A DNA stretch of 64,000 nt from Pterois miles (lineage: Eukaryota; Chordata; Actinopteri; Perciformes; Scorpaenidae), in the NCBI GenBank assembly GCA_947000775.1, contig CAMQGK010000242.1, positions 145,001 through 209,000 on the forward strand. The letters are read 5' to 3'. Made by a program: the position numbers and the translations under genes. The notes below the pieces were generated by a model, which saw only the letters and a list, made by a program, of their open reading frames with translations, did not search any database and had not been told where the DNA came from. Within the stretch, counting starts at the first letter, position 1; every line of letters begins with the position of its first letter. Of this stretch, positions 44,790-56,300 are shown one piece after another.

Positions 44790-45170
44790 TCTGCTCCTCC
44801 TCATGGCTCTGCTTTCAGGATTTAATAAATCTAGCCTGTAACTGGAGACTTTGACCAATCAGAGGTCATTTCAGAGAGAAAGCATTCCTATTGGCTGCGC
44901 TCCAGCTGGTGGGCAGTGCTTGGTATTTCCTAAACAGATGTCAGCATGGCTACCGGGCCACAGCTAAACAGTAGGTACAAGATGTTTCTGCGAACATGTG
45001 AGGAGAGAAATAGTCATTACAGTAACAGAATATTGATTATAATATATAATATTGAGCGCTGCCTAGTTTGGCTGTTTCATCAGAGTTCAGAGTGATTGAC
45101 AGCTGCTCAGAGACGGCAGACTCCAAATCAGCTCTGATTGGTTGTTTATCTCCAGTCTGTGAAATTTTGC
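44790..45170 (+). repeat. Dispersed repeat, copy A of an inverted pair
   Basis: Shares ACTTCTGCTCCTCCTCATG, CCAATCAGAGGTCATTTCAG, GCCTAGTTTGGCTGTTT and CAGAGTTCAGAGTGATTGAC with the reverse complement of 61095-61425. About 350 bp, no coding frame, class unknown. Confidence 0.65.
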
Positions 45171-45187
45171 AGATGCCGTTAGGAGCA

Positions 45188-45507
45188 ATGGAGAACACCA
45201 GAGAACACCGGAGGACACAGGAGGACACAGGAGAACAGGGGAGGACACCGGAGGACACCGGAGGACAGGGGAGGACACCGGAGAACACAGGAGAACAGGT
45301 GAGGACACTGGAGGACACAGGAGAACAGGGGAGGACACCGGAGAACACAGGAGGACACAGGAGAACAGGGGAGGACACTGGAGGACACGGAGAACACCAG
45401 AAGACACGGGAGGACACAGGAGAACTGGGGAGAACACCAGAGGACATCGGAGGACACAGGAGAACTGGGGAGGACACTGGAGGACACCGGAGAACACCGG
45501 AGGACAA
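45188..45507. repeat. GGAGGACACA/GGAGAACAC minisatellite
   Basis: About 30 imperfect units of about 10 bp, occasionally with GGAGAACAGG or GGAGAACTGG variants. Because units lack stops on either strand, several long frames cross it in both directions; they are not genes. Confidence 0.9.
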
Positions 45508-46264
45508 AGAGACACATGATTTTTTTCAGATTAGCTATCTCATGTTAGTACGAGACAGGTAATCTATAATCTACTTAAATAACGTGTTTTAGTCATATTT
45601 GCTCCATTTCTACTCACCCGCAGCTTTAAGTCCAATGAATCTGATGAATTTAGACTGGATTTGACAAAATCTAAAGGAACTTGTTATTTGACTTTAACAC
45701 CAGTGACTTCACATAAAGGTGCAATGGCAAAGATCTGGCCACCTGCTCCTAACTGTTAAGGGCAGCATTTAACCTCTTGCCTACTACTAGGTCCATACCA
45801 TTTCAATTTATAGTCATCAGTAGCTCATCAGTAAATAGCCTATTACTAATGTGGCTGCTGGAGCACTGGGTCTAAGCTGTGTAATGGCAGCAAGAGAAAG
45901 TTTGCTGATCCAGCGGCAGTCCCTCTATGCAGGTTTGAGCTGACTGAATGCTCCAGTAAACCGCTGACTGAAGGTCCATCTCCAGCTATTGTCCGTCCAC
46001 ACATCCAAGTACTCTCCTGATGATGGGGAGTCCTTTTCTCATTTCTGCCACATTGGATTTAAGCCAATAATCAAACTATCAAGATGTTCACAGACTCAGT
46101 ACCTTCAACAGGACTGACAAGCCCTTGGAACAATCTGGAAGGTAACCTGCAAATTGCAAAAACCTTAACCATTTCACGATAGTCTCCCAAATTGTGGGTT
46201 ACCTTCTAGACACGTCCCTCTGGGCAGCGCTACTTCTCGGTCCTCTCTCTACAGTGACTCATTA

Positions 46265-46327
46265 TCGAGGCAAGATAAGATAAGATAAGATATTCCTTTA
46301 TTGGTCCCACAGTGGGGAAATTCACGA
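46265..46327 (-). mobile_element. LINE/SINE 3' tail
   Basis: (GATAA)n, then GATATTCCTTTATTGGTCCC and ACAGTGGGGAAATTCAC, the reverse complement of the tail type described above. No body recognised. Confidence 0.65.
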
Positions 46328-46670
46328 AAAACAGTGGTAAGCAACAGTGGTATTAGAAGACAGGATGGGCCTGGGGCTAGCTAGCATGCTCACTTCACTA
46401 GATACTTCTGCTACACAACACATAGACGTATTTGACACTGTTGCAGCATAACACAACAGACGTGCAATAAATCCTCCATGAAATAATGTTTAGTTGTTCA
46501 AATTGTTTAGAGAGCTGTTGATTGAAATGTATAATCATTGAGGAGGCTGCAGTTTGCCGTTGAACTGTTTTGCATTATACAGAAATAGATAGTCTAGAAG
46601 GGTCCCCAGCCCCCCGGGCCGCAGACCAGTACTGGACTTCCAAGAAACAGAGGGCTGCATTTAAAAGACA

Positions 46671-47010
46671 ATAAGAAGAAGAAGATAGTCCTTTATTAGT
46701 CCCACGAGGGGAAATTCAATTTTTTCACTCTGTTGTTAACTTATACACGGTACATGCAGACCCGAACACACACATGCACAAACATGCAACAATGGAGAGA
46801 TGTCAGAGTGATGGGGCTGCTCCTGACAGGCGCCCCGAGCAGTTGGGGGTTTGGTGCCTTGCTCAGGGGCACCTCGGCAGTGCCCAAGAGGTAAACTGGC
46901 ACCTCTCCAGCTACCAGTTCACACTCAGTTCTTGGTCCATGGCGGGACTTGAACCGGTGACCCTCCGGTTCCCAAGCCAACTCCCTACAGACTGAGCTAC
47001 TGCCGCCCCC
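46671..47010 (-). mobile_element. tRNA-derived SINE (family A, copy 2)
   Basis: Full-length, minus strand. The head at the right end reads GGCGGCAGTAGCTCAGTCTG with B box GGTTCAAGTCC; the left end holds the GACTAATAAAGG tail and (CTT)n. It forms an inverted pair with copy 3 about 1 kb away. Confidence 0.85.
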
Positions 47011-47171
47011 CAATATCAATATATAATATCAGGAGTCCTACTTAAAATATGGGTTTATCTCTACAGGTGACTCTCACACATAATATGTGGCAACAGGCTA
47101 GAAAATGTGGCAATGAAGCCTTCAAAACCGCTTCAGTACACAGAGACCTTAAGACTCTCAGAATAATGCAG

Positions 47172-47537
47172 TTAAGTACAGTAACTTAAATGACTTACCT
47201 TGGAAACAATGGAGGCTCTGAAAACAACAAGAGTGGAGGTCGACATCCTGTCACTGTAACACTGACCAATAGAGAGATAAGCAGGGCGAGTCCACCATCT
47301 CTCAAAATCAAAAGGCTGGATCGGCTGGATTTCAGTAGGCAACTTTCGAGGCGCTGATTGTTTTTCCTGGCGACCTCTCACAAATAGATGATTATAAAGC
47401 TCGATCTTGATCGTATCATCAAAACTCTTCAGTGTGCCTCTCGGGGCAGAAGCCTCAGATGCTTCTAGACTCAGGAGATGATGTGAAAGATAGTAGCTTG
47501 TTCTCAGATCCCACTTAACAACCGGCAACAACAGCAT
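47172..47537 (-). CDS. Unassigned open frame, possibly an exon
   Basis: A 121-codon frame starting MLLLPVVKWDLRTSYYLS, with the segments GTLKSFDDTIKIELYNHLF and PFDFERWWTRPAYLSIG. I do not recognise the protein. Just before its last residues a consensus donor occurs (TTTCCAAG/GTAAGTCATT at about 47203-47210), so it could be a first exon ending after IVSK, but I could not find a convincing partner exon. Composition is less repetitive than neighbouring random frames. It lies between two inverted SINE copies, between prss12 and chchd1. It may be a decayed gene, a lineage-specific gene or chance. Confidence 0.2.
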   Translation of the reverse strand: MLLLPVVKWDLRTSYYLSHHLLSLEASEASAPRGTLKSFDDTIKIELYNHLFVRGRQEKQSAPRKLPTEIQPIQPFDFERWWTRPAYLSIGQCYSDRMSTSTLVVFRASIVSKVSHLSYCT

Positions 47538-47988
47538 TTTATTTGACTAAATCCCAACAAGGCATAAACAAGAGGCCCAACAAAAAGAGAAAGCACCTCC
47601 AGGCACTGAAATGGTTTTCAAAGGCACCCAAGTTAAGTGGCTATCTGTATTTTGGAGGGTATGCATCAAATAAATTAAATGTTAAGTTTATGACTCAGAG
47701 ATCTGGAAGTGTAATATACTGATAGCTTTTTACATACTTTTATTCACTTATTTTAGACAATTTAAGTGGTAAGTTGTATTCTATGTAATGGTTTTATTAA
47801 TCTAGTATTTATTTCACATGGTTTTATCACTATTAATATTATAGCTTTATATTATAGCATTATATTTATTACATTCTTACATTATTGTCTTACGTGCACG
47901 TCTCTGATTAATGTCTGATCTTTGAATTGTGTCTGTATTTTCTGCTATTCTGCTGTTTTATTTTCTATAGCCATCTGTTAAGCATTTT

Positions 47989-48313
47989 GGGGGCGGCAGT
48001 AGCTCAGTCTGTAGGGAGTTGGCTTGGGAACACGGAGGGTCACCGGTTCAAGTCCCGGACATGGACCAAAAACTGAGTGTGAACTGGTAGCTGGAGAGGT
48101 GCCAGTTTACCTCTTGGGCACTGCCGAGGTGCCCCTGAGCAAGGCACCAAACCCCCAACTGCTCGGGGCGCTTGTCAGGAGCACCCACCCCTCTCCATTA
48201 ATGCATGTGTGTGTGTTTCAGGTCTGCATGTACCATGTACGAGTTTAACAGAGTGTAAATTGAATTTCCCCATTGTGGGACTAATAAAGGTAGATCTTCT
48301 TCTTCTTCTTCTT
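47989..48313 (+). mobile_element. tRNA-derived SINE (family A, copy 3)
   Basis: Complete: head GGCGGCAGTAGCTCAG, B box GGTTCAAGTCC, body, GACTAATAAAGG tail and (CTT)n. It carries a one-base insertion in the head (GGAACACGGAGGG) compared with copy 1. Confidence 0.85.
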
Positions 48314-48489
48314 TTGAACTGCCCTCACCTGTATGAAAGGTACTATTCAAATAAAGTCTGATTGATTGAACATTTGGAGTAAATGTGTGCAGACCTGCAA
48401 TACGAATGTGTTAGAGCATATGCTGTTGTGATCTTGTATTCTTAAATCTGTATCTTGTCCTTACCTGTAGAGGGGTAATCCATATCTGA

Positions 48490-48570
48490 TTTTTAGTCAC
48501 TATAACACTGGATCCTACACTTCCCATTATGCAACTCAGTAGCATCTATCTTTAGCCCCTTCCTGCCTCC
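48490..48570 (+). repeat. Partial third copy of the 26345/50645 repeat
   Basis: CTGATTTTTAGTCACTATAA and CACTTCCCATTATGCAACTC resemble part of the repeat seen at 26345-26555. Confidence 0.4.
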
Positions 48571-48699
48571 TAAATACCCACATCTTTCAAACTCCACACC
48601 TCCGATTGCAGGCTTTCTGTTACACATTTGCAGACTTGAAGCCCTGAGATTACTTGAGTGATGTCACTGAATTTCCTCAAAGTAGGAGGCTGAGTAGAA

Positions 48700-48860
48700 C
48701 CCGACCCCTACCCCTAACCTGACCCCTAACCCGACCCCTACCCCTAACCCGACCCCTACACCTAACCCGACCCCTAACCCGACCCCTAACCCGACCCCTA
48801 CCCCTAACCCTACCCCTACCCCGACCCCTACCCCTAACCCGACCCCTAACCCTACCCCAT
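48700..48860. repeat. Telomere-like minisatellite
   Basis: About 25 units mixing CCCCTAACC, CCCGACCCCTA and CCCCTACC. It resembles the CCCTAA telomeric repeat with extra C and G bases, in the same strand orientation as the telomere at position 1, and lies about 48.7 kb inward. Confidence 0.75.
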
Positions 48861-48999
48861 GACAAAGAAATAGACTGGAGTGGTGAAGATATAATTGGAG
48901 GGACTGGATTTTTTCTGTCCCATCAGTCATCATAAGAAGCTGATTAAAAACAAACAAACAAGCGTTCAGGGTCTTTAATCATTTAAGAGCTCATCTTGT

Positions 49000-49048
49000 T
49001 GGGTTAGGGTTAGATACTGGGTTAGGGTTCGGGTTAGATACTTATAAC
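49000..49048. repeat. Short GGGTTAGGG-type repeat
   Basis: Two copies of TGGGTTAGGGTTAGATAC with a variant GGGTTCGGGTTAGATAC. G-rich strand on plus, opposite to the tract at 48700. Confidence 0.6.
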
Positions 49049-49120
49049 TACTAATGTATTAGACCTCATTTCAACACTGGCTGTTGTCTGTAGTCAGACC
49101 TGTTACATACTGTAGCCTCA

Positions 49121-49360
49121 CAGAAGAAGAAGATATCCCTTTATTAGTCCCACAGTGGGGAAATTCAGTTTTACACTCTGTTGTTCACACAGTACATATA
49201 CATGCGTCAATGGAGAGATGTCAGAGTGAGGGGGCTGCTCCTGACAAGCGCCCAGAGAATTTGGGGGTTTGATGCCTTGCTCAAGGGCACCTCGCCAGTG
49301 CCCAAGAGGTAAACTGGCACCTCTCCAGCAACCAGTTGGTCTTGGTCCATGGGGGACCAA
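49121..49360 (-). mobile_element. tRNA-derived SINE (family A, copy 4), truncated head
   Basis: Tail and body as in copies 1-3, but the tRNA-like head is missing beyond the CTTGGTCCATG region, so the Pol III promoter is lost. Confidence 0.8.
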
Positions 49361-49379
49361 GCTGCTGATTATTAGACGG

Positions 49380-50640
49380 TGGCTCCCAGTTCATGTCTTT
49401 ACATTCATGTGAGGTTTTGATGTAAAAAATAATTGATGGTGATTTTATCATCACAGGGTTTTAAATCATTTGGATCGAGCTGATGAGATATACAAGTGTT
49501 GGCACAGCACAGTCATCTCCACATCATCACTGCCTACACATTATCACCAGCAGACACACTCTACACACGGCAACACTGCACAAGTTAAGTTCTTTGAACT
49601 TAAAAGCTGTTTGCCAGCAACGTTTCAGTATACAGAAACCCACAATGCATTATCCTCCTCAATATTAACAACTCATCCTTTTTCTCTCCATTCTTGGTGT
49701 CCGAGGTGCTGCTGTACTGTATGCTAGATGTGAGGGTGGTGTAAGTATACTGGAGGCTGGGACTGTGACATTTGTCCAGTATGTGCTTTGTTTCTATTTT
49801 GAACAAGAAAGTAAAAGATTTGGATAAACCCTTTTAATGTATGACACAACATGACCTTTCCTCTGGTGGACAAATATGGAAAGGAGCTGAAAAAAGCAAA
49901 GTTGCTTCTCGAACTCCATCCCACCGTTTATCTGTTTGGTGTGTAAATGAGTATCTCACAATGCTGCAATAGAAGATGTGGTCTCTAGTCTCTTTTAGAT
50001 ATTGTTTACATACTGTAGATAATAATGAAAAACCAAAGCTCCAACTGGTGTGTGAGTGGAGATGTGTGTTAGTAACAGTGAGTGATTGCTGCAGGCTGTG
50101 GAGGAGTTTCCTCTGCAGTCTCCATGTTTGGGAGGAAGTGATAAGCAGGGTGGGGAAATGGTTCTATAATGACCGACAGATAAACAGGGATGCAGCAAAA
50201 AATACCACATTCTGACAATGGTGGGTGCAAACATGGCACAAAATCCTTCTTGTCCTTTAGACAAAACATGAAACCATATCCACACTTTACAACATCATTA
50301 ACAAAATGTCATTATGGCTGCCAGAAATAAAGTCGTAGCAAGAAAACAGTCATAGAGGGAGGTCATTAAAAAGACACGAAACGTTCAAGGAATTTTAAAT
50401 AGGCTTGCTTTTCCAGTCAGTTTATGTACTGTACGCTATTTGCATCCAGTAAGTTTACTCTAGCTAGTCTAGCTAAAGACTGGAAGTGTGGGGGAAATGC
50501 TATCTAATCTAATCTAGTTGGATGTTGGGTTTCAATGAGGAAGCATATGTAAATGACTGATATGTACATTAATGGAAATGTTTGTCTTCATTGCTGCTGT
50601 TGAAAAAACTGTAAGTCTAATGTAAGAAGCAAATTTGTGA
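49380..50640. other. Intergenic, nothing recognised
   Basis: No exon signature, repeat family or RNA gene that I can identify in this stretch between prss12 and chchd1. Confidence 0.5.
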
Positions 50641-50644
50641 GTGA

Positions 50645-50870
50645 AAGATATAAGAATTTACCAGACAGAGACAGTCAGATCATTAAACCTGCTGATGAGT
50701 TGCATTATGGGAAAGGTAGTAATGAGTGTTTTGGAGATAACCCATGCTAAGGACTATAAGTCAGGATATCTCAGCCTCCAGTTTGATTTGGACTATTTAA
50801 AGAAATAATGAGTCCACCAACTTCATGGAAGTGCAACATCAGTAGAGCTCTTTAAAAACCTCCCCTTTAG
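50645..50870 (-). repeat. Dispersed repeat, copy B of an inverted pair
   Basis: Reverse complement of the repeat at 26345-26555, sharing TTTGGACTATTTAAAGAAAT, AATGAGTCCACCAACTTCAT and TGAGTTGCATTATGGGAAA. Confidence 0.65.
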
Positions 50871-51674
50871 TTTCCCACTGATCCAGCCAACAGCTCTATA
50901 TTCAAAGACCGGTCCCGTTAGATCAGAGTGAGTCATACTGGACCGTGGAGACACAGATGTCTGCTGGCTGTGTCCCAGTTCATACTACACAGCTGCTTAG
51001 TTCACTTTGTTGTATACGGGATTAATTTGTCACATTGAGTGTCCCAAACAATCAGTGAGCTTCTTGAACAATGTGAAATGATACATCATCTGGAAAAGCA
51101 TATATTCATCAAACTGCAACTATTTTGGGTTTCTATTAGAACAAGTTCAAAACTACTGTTGTTCTCATCCTGTCTGTCTGAATATTACCTGTCTTCACAC
51201 TCTGTCTGAAATGCTCTGTTTTAGTGCGTATTTCTTTAAGCCCAGAGATCTGACTGACATTACCCCGTTTCAGAGGCTCTTCTGGGTTCAGTTTTAGGGC
51301 TAGAGTGAAAACACAGATATCATATGAAACTAGAAAATCAAGGGAATTCATTTTTAGCTTGTCAGGAAGGGAGCTAAATAATGTTGGGCAAAATTTTAGC
51401 AAGGAAAAACTGGCATGGAGTTTTTGGCAAAAAAAAAGAGTTTTTATTCATGCAATATAAATGTGTTATTGTCTCCTATTCTAAAATAGTGTATTTGAAT
51501 ATTTAAACATACTGGGGTCCCTAAACAGTCTTGAACTATATAGCACATTGGGTATCACTGTAAAGCTGAGACTCTGGTGGATCCAATGAGTCCAACTGGA
51601 TTCATGTGTGATACAGTATTAGTCCCCATTGGAACGATTTCATTGAGCTCACTGTATAAAATGACCTGTGGTGA

Positions 51675-51795
51675 CCTCTAGGATAATCACAGCCTCTACT
51701 ACTACTACTACTACTACTACCTCTAGGATAATCACAGCCTCTACTACTACTACTACTACTACTACCTCTAGGATAATCACAGCCTCATGAGACTT
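51675..51795. repeat. 46-bp tandem repeat with (CTA)n core
   Basis: CTCTAGGATAATCACAGCCT followed by (CTA)n, present twice in full and once in part. Confidence 0.8.
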
Positions 51796-51884
51796 TACAG
51801 CCACAAACTAGAGACCTAAGGCATTCAGAGGATGGATGGCTTTCCTAGCTGCACTGACAATATGGGGGATTCTGAGCGCTTTAT

Positions 51885-52430
51885 ACAACAGATGGACTCT
51901 TCATCCAATCACCAAAAAATGTAATTCTTGCAGAAAATCTCCAAATGTCAAAGGCTTTTGATCTCAAATCACAGCTTATCTTTTCTGTGGTGTTCCTCAA
52001 GGTCATTGGAGTCTTAATGTGGTATCTTGGAGGATTATTGATCATTTTATCAATTCTTGAGTGGTACAAAATGGTTAAATTTAACAACAAATCTATGTAA
52101 TAAATGGTATCGTCCCAAAAATTGCTGCAAAAAATTATGAGACATAATAGAGCAGGAGGATGGACATCCTAACTTCGATCACAACGTCCCAAAGTCATAT
52201 ACACTTTTAGAATTCATTTAAATTAATGAATGTCTATTTCTCATTTATGACTAGAACATCTTGACCCATAGTGCCGAGCTGCATCTCAAATTAATCTTCA
52301 GGTTTCCAACTTTCAGATGATGTTCACCACTTCTATGTGACATCTAGGTTTGACCTGCTATCTCCCCCTAAAGACCCACTGGACCCCCTAAAAAAATGAG
52401 TCAACTGTGGGTCTCAGAAAGTTAAATCCC
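51885..52430 (-). repeat. Dispersed repeat, copy B of an inverted pair
   Basis: Reverse complement of the element at 33225-33780. Matching blocks: GAAAATCTCCAAATGTCAAA, GGTGTTCCTCAAGGTCATTG, CTTAATGTGGTATCTTGGAG, TTTCTCATTTATGACTAGAA and TGTGGGTCTCAGA. Confidence 0.7.
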
Positions 52431-52490
52431 CTCCTGAAAATGGCTTGAGAGAAAAGTATGGAGCACCTTTGCAAAGGTGGTTCTCCAGCT

Positions 52491-52492
<2 letters not shown>

Positions 52493-52584
<92 letters not shown>
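52493..52584. repeat. (TA)n microsatellite, about 45 units
   Basis: Uninterrupted TA run; Tyr-Ile frames through it are artefacts. Confidence 0.97.
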
Positions 52585-52585
<1 letters not shown>

Positions 52586-53104
52586 TGTGAACACACTACA
52601 CACTACAAGCACAGAAAGAAATATAGGAACCAATGAATGATTTGATAAACTGATGAAAAAAAAATTATTCAGGAATAGACGTATCAACCACACTGATCTT
52701 TGCTTACTGGCAATATATCAGTTTGAATTTATTTTAATATCTGTTTACCACTAATCTCAGCTTCCACAGGAATGACGAGGCATTTAAAAGTGATAACGAT
52801 AAGCTCACCGCCATGAAACCCAAGAATAATAATTTCATCACATCCACTAATAACATCTCTGCACTGAATGAGACCACTCTGCTAAATTAAACTGAGACTA
52901 AATGGAGCCAACTGAGGACACAACGAGAAAGTCACATTATATTTCAATTTTCAAACCATAAAATGCAGTGTGCTATGAATACAAAGGCGGTACCATTACA
53001 GAGTATTGATCATGTGCAATGATTGAATAACCTTATTGCCCGACATATTGGTGCATTGCTTTTGTGTTGAAATCTACTTTTGCAGTGTTCTTATCCTTCC
53101 TGTA

Positions 53105-53110
53105 TTTATT
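53105..53110 (-). terminator. chchd1: Poly(A) signal of chchd1
   Basis: AATAAA on the minus strand, about 95 nt after the chchd1 stop codon. Confidence 0.6.
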
Positions 53111-53203
53111 AAATACATGTATGTAGTATCCCATTGTTGAATCATACCGTAGCTGACAACTGCACATTTCTGGTCCATATTTCTGCATTAAAAAGCAAGA
53201 TGC

Positions 53204-53314
53204 CTAGATCTCAGTGCGCAGGTTGGGATATCTCTTCAGCAGGGTGGTGGCTTGTTTCGGGTGCAGACGTCCTCCCTGGACGCTGGTCTGTTCAGATTTA
53301 TTCTTCATAGCAGC
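53204..53314 (-). CDS. chchd1: chchd1 exon 3: C-terminus
   Basis: Acceptor CCTCTTTTACAG; encodes AAMKNKSEQTSVQGG and LLKRYPNLRTEI, then TAG. Confidence 0.95.
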   Translation of the reverse strand, partial: AAMKNKSEQTSVQGGRLHPKQATTLLKRYPNLRTEI

Positions 53315-56300
53315 CTGTAAAAGAGGAAGATGATTGTTACCAGTGCCAGAGATGGGGAGACAGAGACAGGTGATCAGAGAGGAGAGAGGACGGGAGGTGA
53401 CCTGCGACCCTCTTGCTGTGAGGCGACAGCGCTAACCACTGCACCACTGTGCAGCCCTATTACGTCTTTTTGCGCCGGCAAATTCCTCTGACTCAAAGTT
53501 GTGATGGATGCTTCATCTGTGGGTTTGAAAGGGGAGTATATCACAGCGTGGTTCCCTCTTACTTCAGTTTTCATGACATTTCATCCTTACCTGACCATTG
53601 AGCCCCATGTCTAGGCCCAGGGATGCGCAGAGGACGTTAGAGGGGCAGGGGCCCAAATTCATAAAAGGGCAATTTTTACAAGCAATAAAATACATATATG
53701 CCTGGAATGACTACTTTTGCAACATTCTTAAAGGGATATGTATGTATTTAAAACAACCACCTGACTGACAGTAGGTTTCATGTAACACTTGGGGGGTTAG
53801 CACTGTCGCCTCACAGCAAGAGGGTCACAGGTTTGAATCCGGCTTGGGGCTCTTCTGTGTGGAGTTTGCATGTGTGGAAGCGTGGGTTTTCTCCGGGTAC
53901 TCCGGCTTCCTCCCACAGTTCAAAGATATGCAATTTAGCTTAATTGATGACTCTAAATTGCCTGTAGGTGTGGATATGAGCGTGAATGGTTGTCTGTCTC
54001 TATGGGCCCTGCGATGGACTGGTGTCCTGTCCCCAGGGTGAACCCCGCCATCGCCAACGCCAGCTGGGAACAGCCCCAGCGGTTGAAGATGGATGGATGG
54101 ATGGATAAATGGATGGGTACACATGAAGTGGAGGTCTGGGAGTCCTCTCTTAAGAACATCTGACAGTAAAACACTTCATTTCCTGCATTCTGATGAATTT
54201 GTACACACTAATTTGTGCCTTTTTCACAATGATTCAGGGTGGAAATGTCTTTATTCACATTCAGGCACCAGGTGACTTCGAAATAAAAAGATGTGATGAA
54301 ATATAATGCAATAAGGCTCTCTGGAGGTTTCAAATATTTACGTGACCTCTGCTGAGTCAACACAGGTGCACACGATTTACTCTTCCCTCCTCTTTTGTGT
54401 CTTGTGTTTGGGGAAGTAACCTTTAAATGTGCATGTGGCACTTTTTCACATCAATGATACATCAGTTCATTTTAATTAATTTATAAACCTCTGTACTTTG
54501 ACAGCTCAAATGAGTTTCAGCAAGATTTATACTCATATTCAGAACTTTCTGCACATTCAAAACATGTCTGACATATCCGTGATTAGGAGAGTAAAGTCCT
54601 AATTTAATGAGAATAGTCACATGGTAGTATGCCCTTCAGAGCGTCTGACAAACACCGCTTGGGACTCTGGCCTCTGGTTGAGTGTCTCTGCGCTGCTCTT
54701 CATCGGAGGCGGAAAACCAAAACGAACTGAAAACATTTCTGATCTAGCTTATTGTCCACACTAACTTTTCACCATTCATATTATCCTGCACTATGTAATA
54801 AATATTTGTTCACTCTAAGTCAAGTCTCTTCTGAATGAAATACATTTATGATCCAATTACCAAATGTTCTATCACACTGCCTTGAGGTGGTTATGAAAAG
54901 TTATGGTTATATGTCCTCTCTAATACAGCATGTGTACTTAATAAGTGAGACTTCCAGTGAATGAGCCACTTCCCAGTGTGCATTAGAAAAGATGGTTTTG
55001 GTGTCACTTCAAGGGCCCTGTAGAACTGTGCATTCCTCTACTCAGCTTCTTTATTGGACATGCATGTCATCTTACAGCACAAACCAGTTCATGTGTCAGA
55101 TGTGTTGTCGCATTTGTGGACATACCTGAGCCTTCTCAACACAAGTGTAGAAGGCGTTCATCTCATTAGAGCACAGACCATCCACAAAGTTGTTCTGCTT
55201 CCAACAGGCCATCAGGACGGACATCTCTGTGATACAGGTGGCCTCTGTGGAGAGAAAGCTTCATGTTTACCCTGTAATACCAATTTAACTCATGACTTGC
55301 ATCATTAACAGCGTCTTAAACTGATGGGTGGTGACTGTACTCAGCTGTACTTCACTTACTGTACATTAAAGCTGCTGTCAGTATGTTCTCTGCAGAAAAG
55401 CAGTCAAGAAGTGATGTTTCTATAGACTAAGAGAGTGGCAATTATTTTGACACAAAAACTATCTACATCTTCACTTCACATTAACTTCAGACAGGTCGCT
55501 GGTAGACACATGTACATGTGTAAATTAATCTCCCAGTTAAAACTTTTAACCCTTGTGTTCTCCTCAAATTTACTACTGTGGACACCTACGTGGCGAGGAA
55601 GAGGAAGTTCACCTTTCAGCACCACAATGACCCAAAGCATATATCCACACCAACAAAAGAATGGCTTCACCAGGAGAAAATTAAAGTAGTGGCCCTGTCA
55701 GAGCCCAGCCTTGAATCCGATAGATCTGTGAGGTGACCTGAAGAGGGCTGTGGACAGGAGATGTCCTCACAATCTGACAGATCTGGAGCTTTGGAGAGGC
55801 AGAGTGGGCAAATATGACCAAGTCAAGATGTTCCCAGTGATGCTCCCACTGAAAAAGACTGAGTGCAGTAATCGAATCAAAAGGTGCTACAACAACATAT
55901 TAGTTTAAGGGTGTGAATATTTATGAAACCAGGTTTGTTTGTTTTCCAGTTGAATTGTTCAGGTTATAATATAGGTCACATTAAAATGTGGAAAAAGATC
56001 TGAAATGATTTATCATGGTCTCATTTTTTTACGCCACAAAACCCTGGCACTTTAACAGGGGGTGTGGACTGTAGCTGTGTGCTGTCAGCCCAGACTGACA
56101 GTGTGGTGGATGGTCTAGGGCATCCTCCAAATTTTTTGCAGCCCATTCAGGTGGTACCACACTCCCTTCAGTCATGCTCATGTGTCTCCTTTTTCTCATG
56201 TGTGTCAAACACAGCGGCCTTCATGATGTATGTCCAGTGACAATGACAGAAGTAAACTTTCCAAAAGCAAAGCAGTGAATGTTATCTCTGCCAGCCATTT

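Noticed and set aside
45037..45562. Long frames on both strands rich in Pro-Val-Leu-Cys or Arg-Thr-Glu-Asp-Gly
   Set aside because: They are translations of a 10-bp minisatellite in several frames.
48664..48957. Frame encoding a Gly-Val-Gly-Leu repeat
   Set aside because: Produced by the telomere-like repeat at 48700-48860; no other coding evidence.
51675..51795. Regularly spaced repeat units that could suggest a CRISPR array
   Set aside because: Only two to three units with a (CTA)n core and no unique spacers, in an animal genome.
52388..52693. Tyr-Ile-rich frames on both strands
   Set aside because: Translations of a (TA)n tract. The same holds for 62703-63033.
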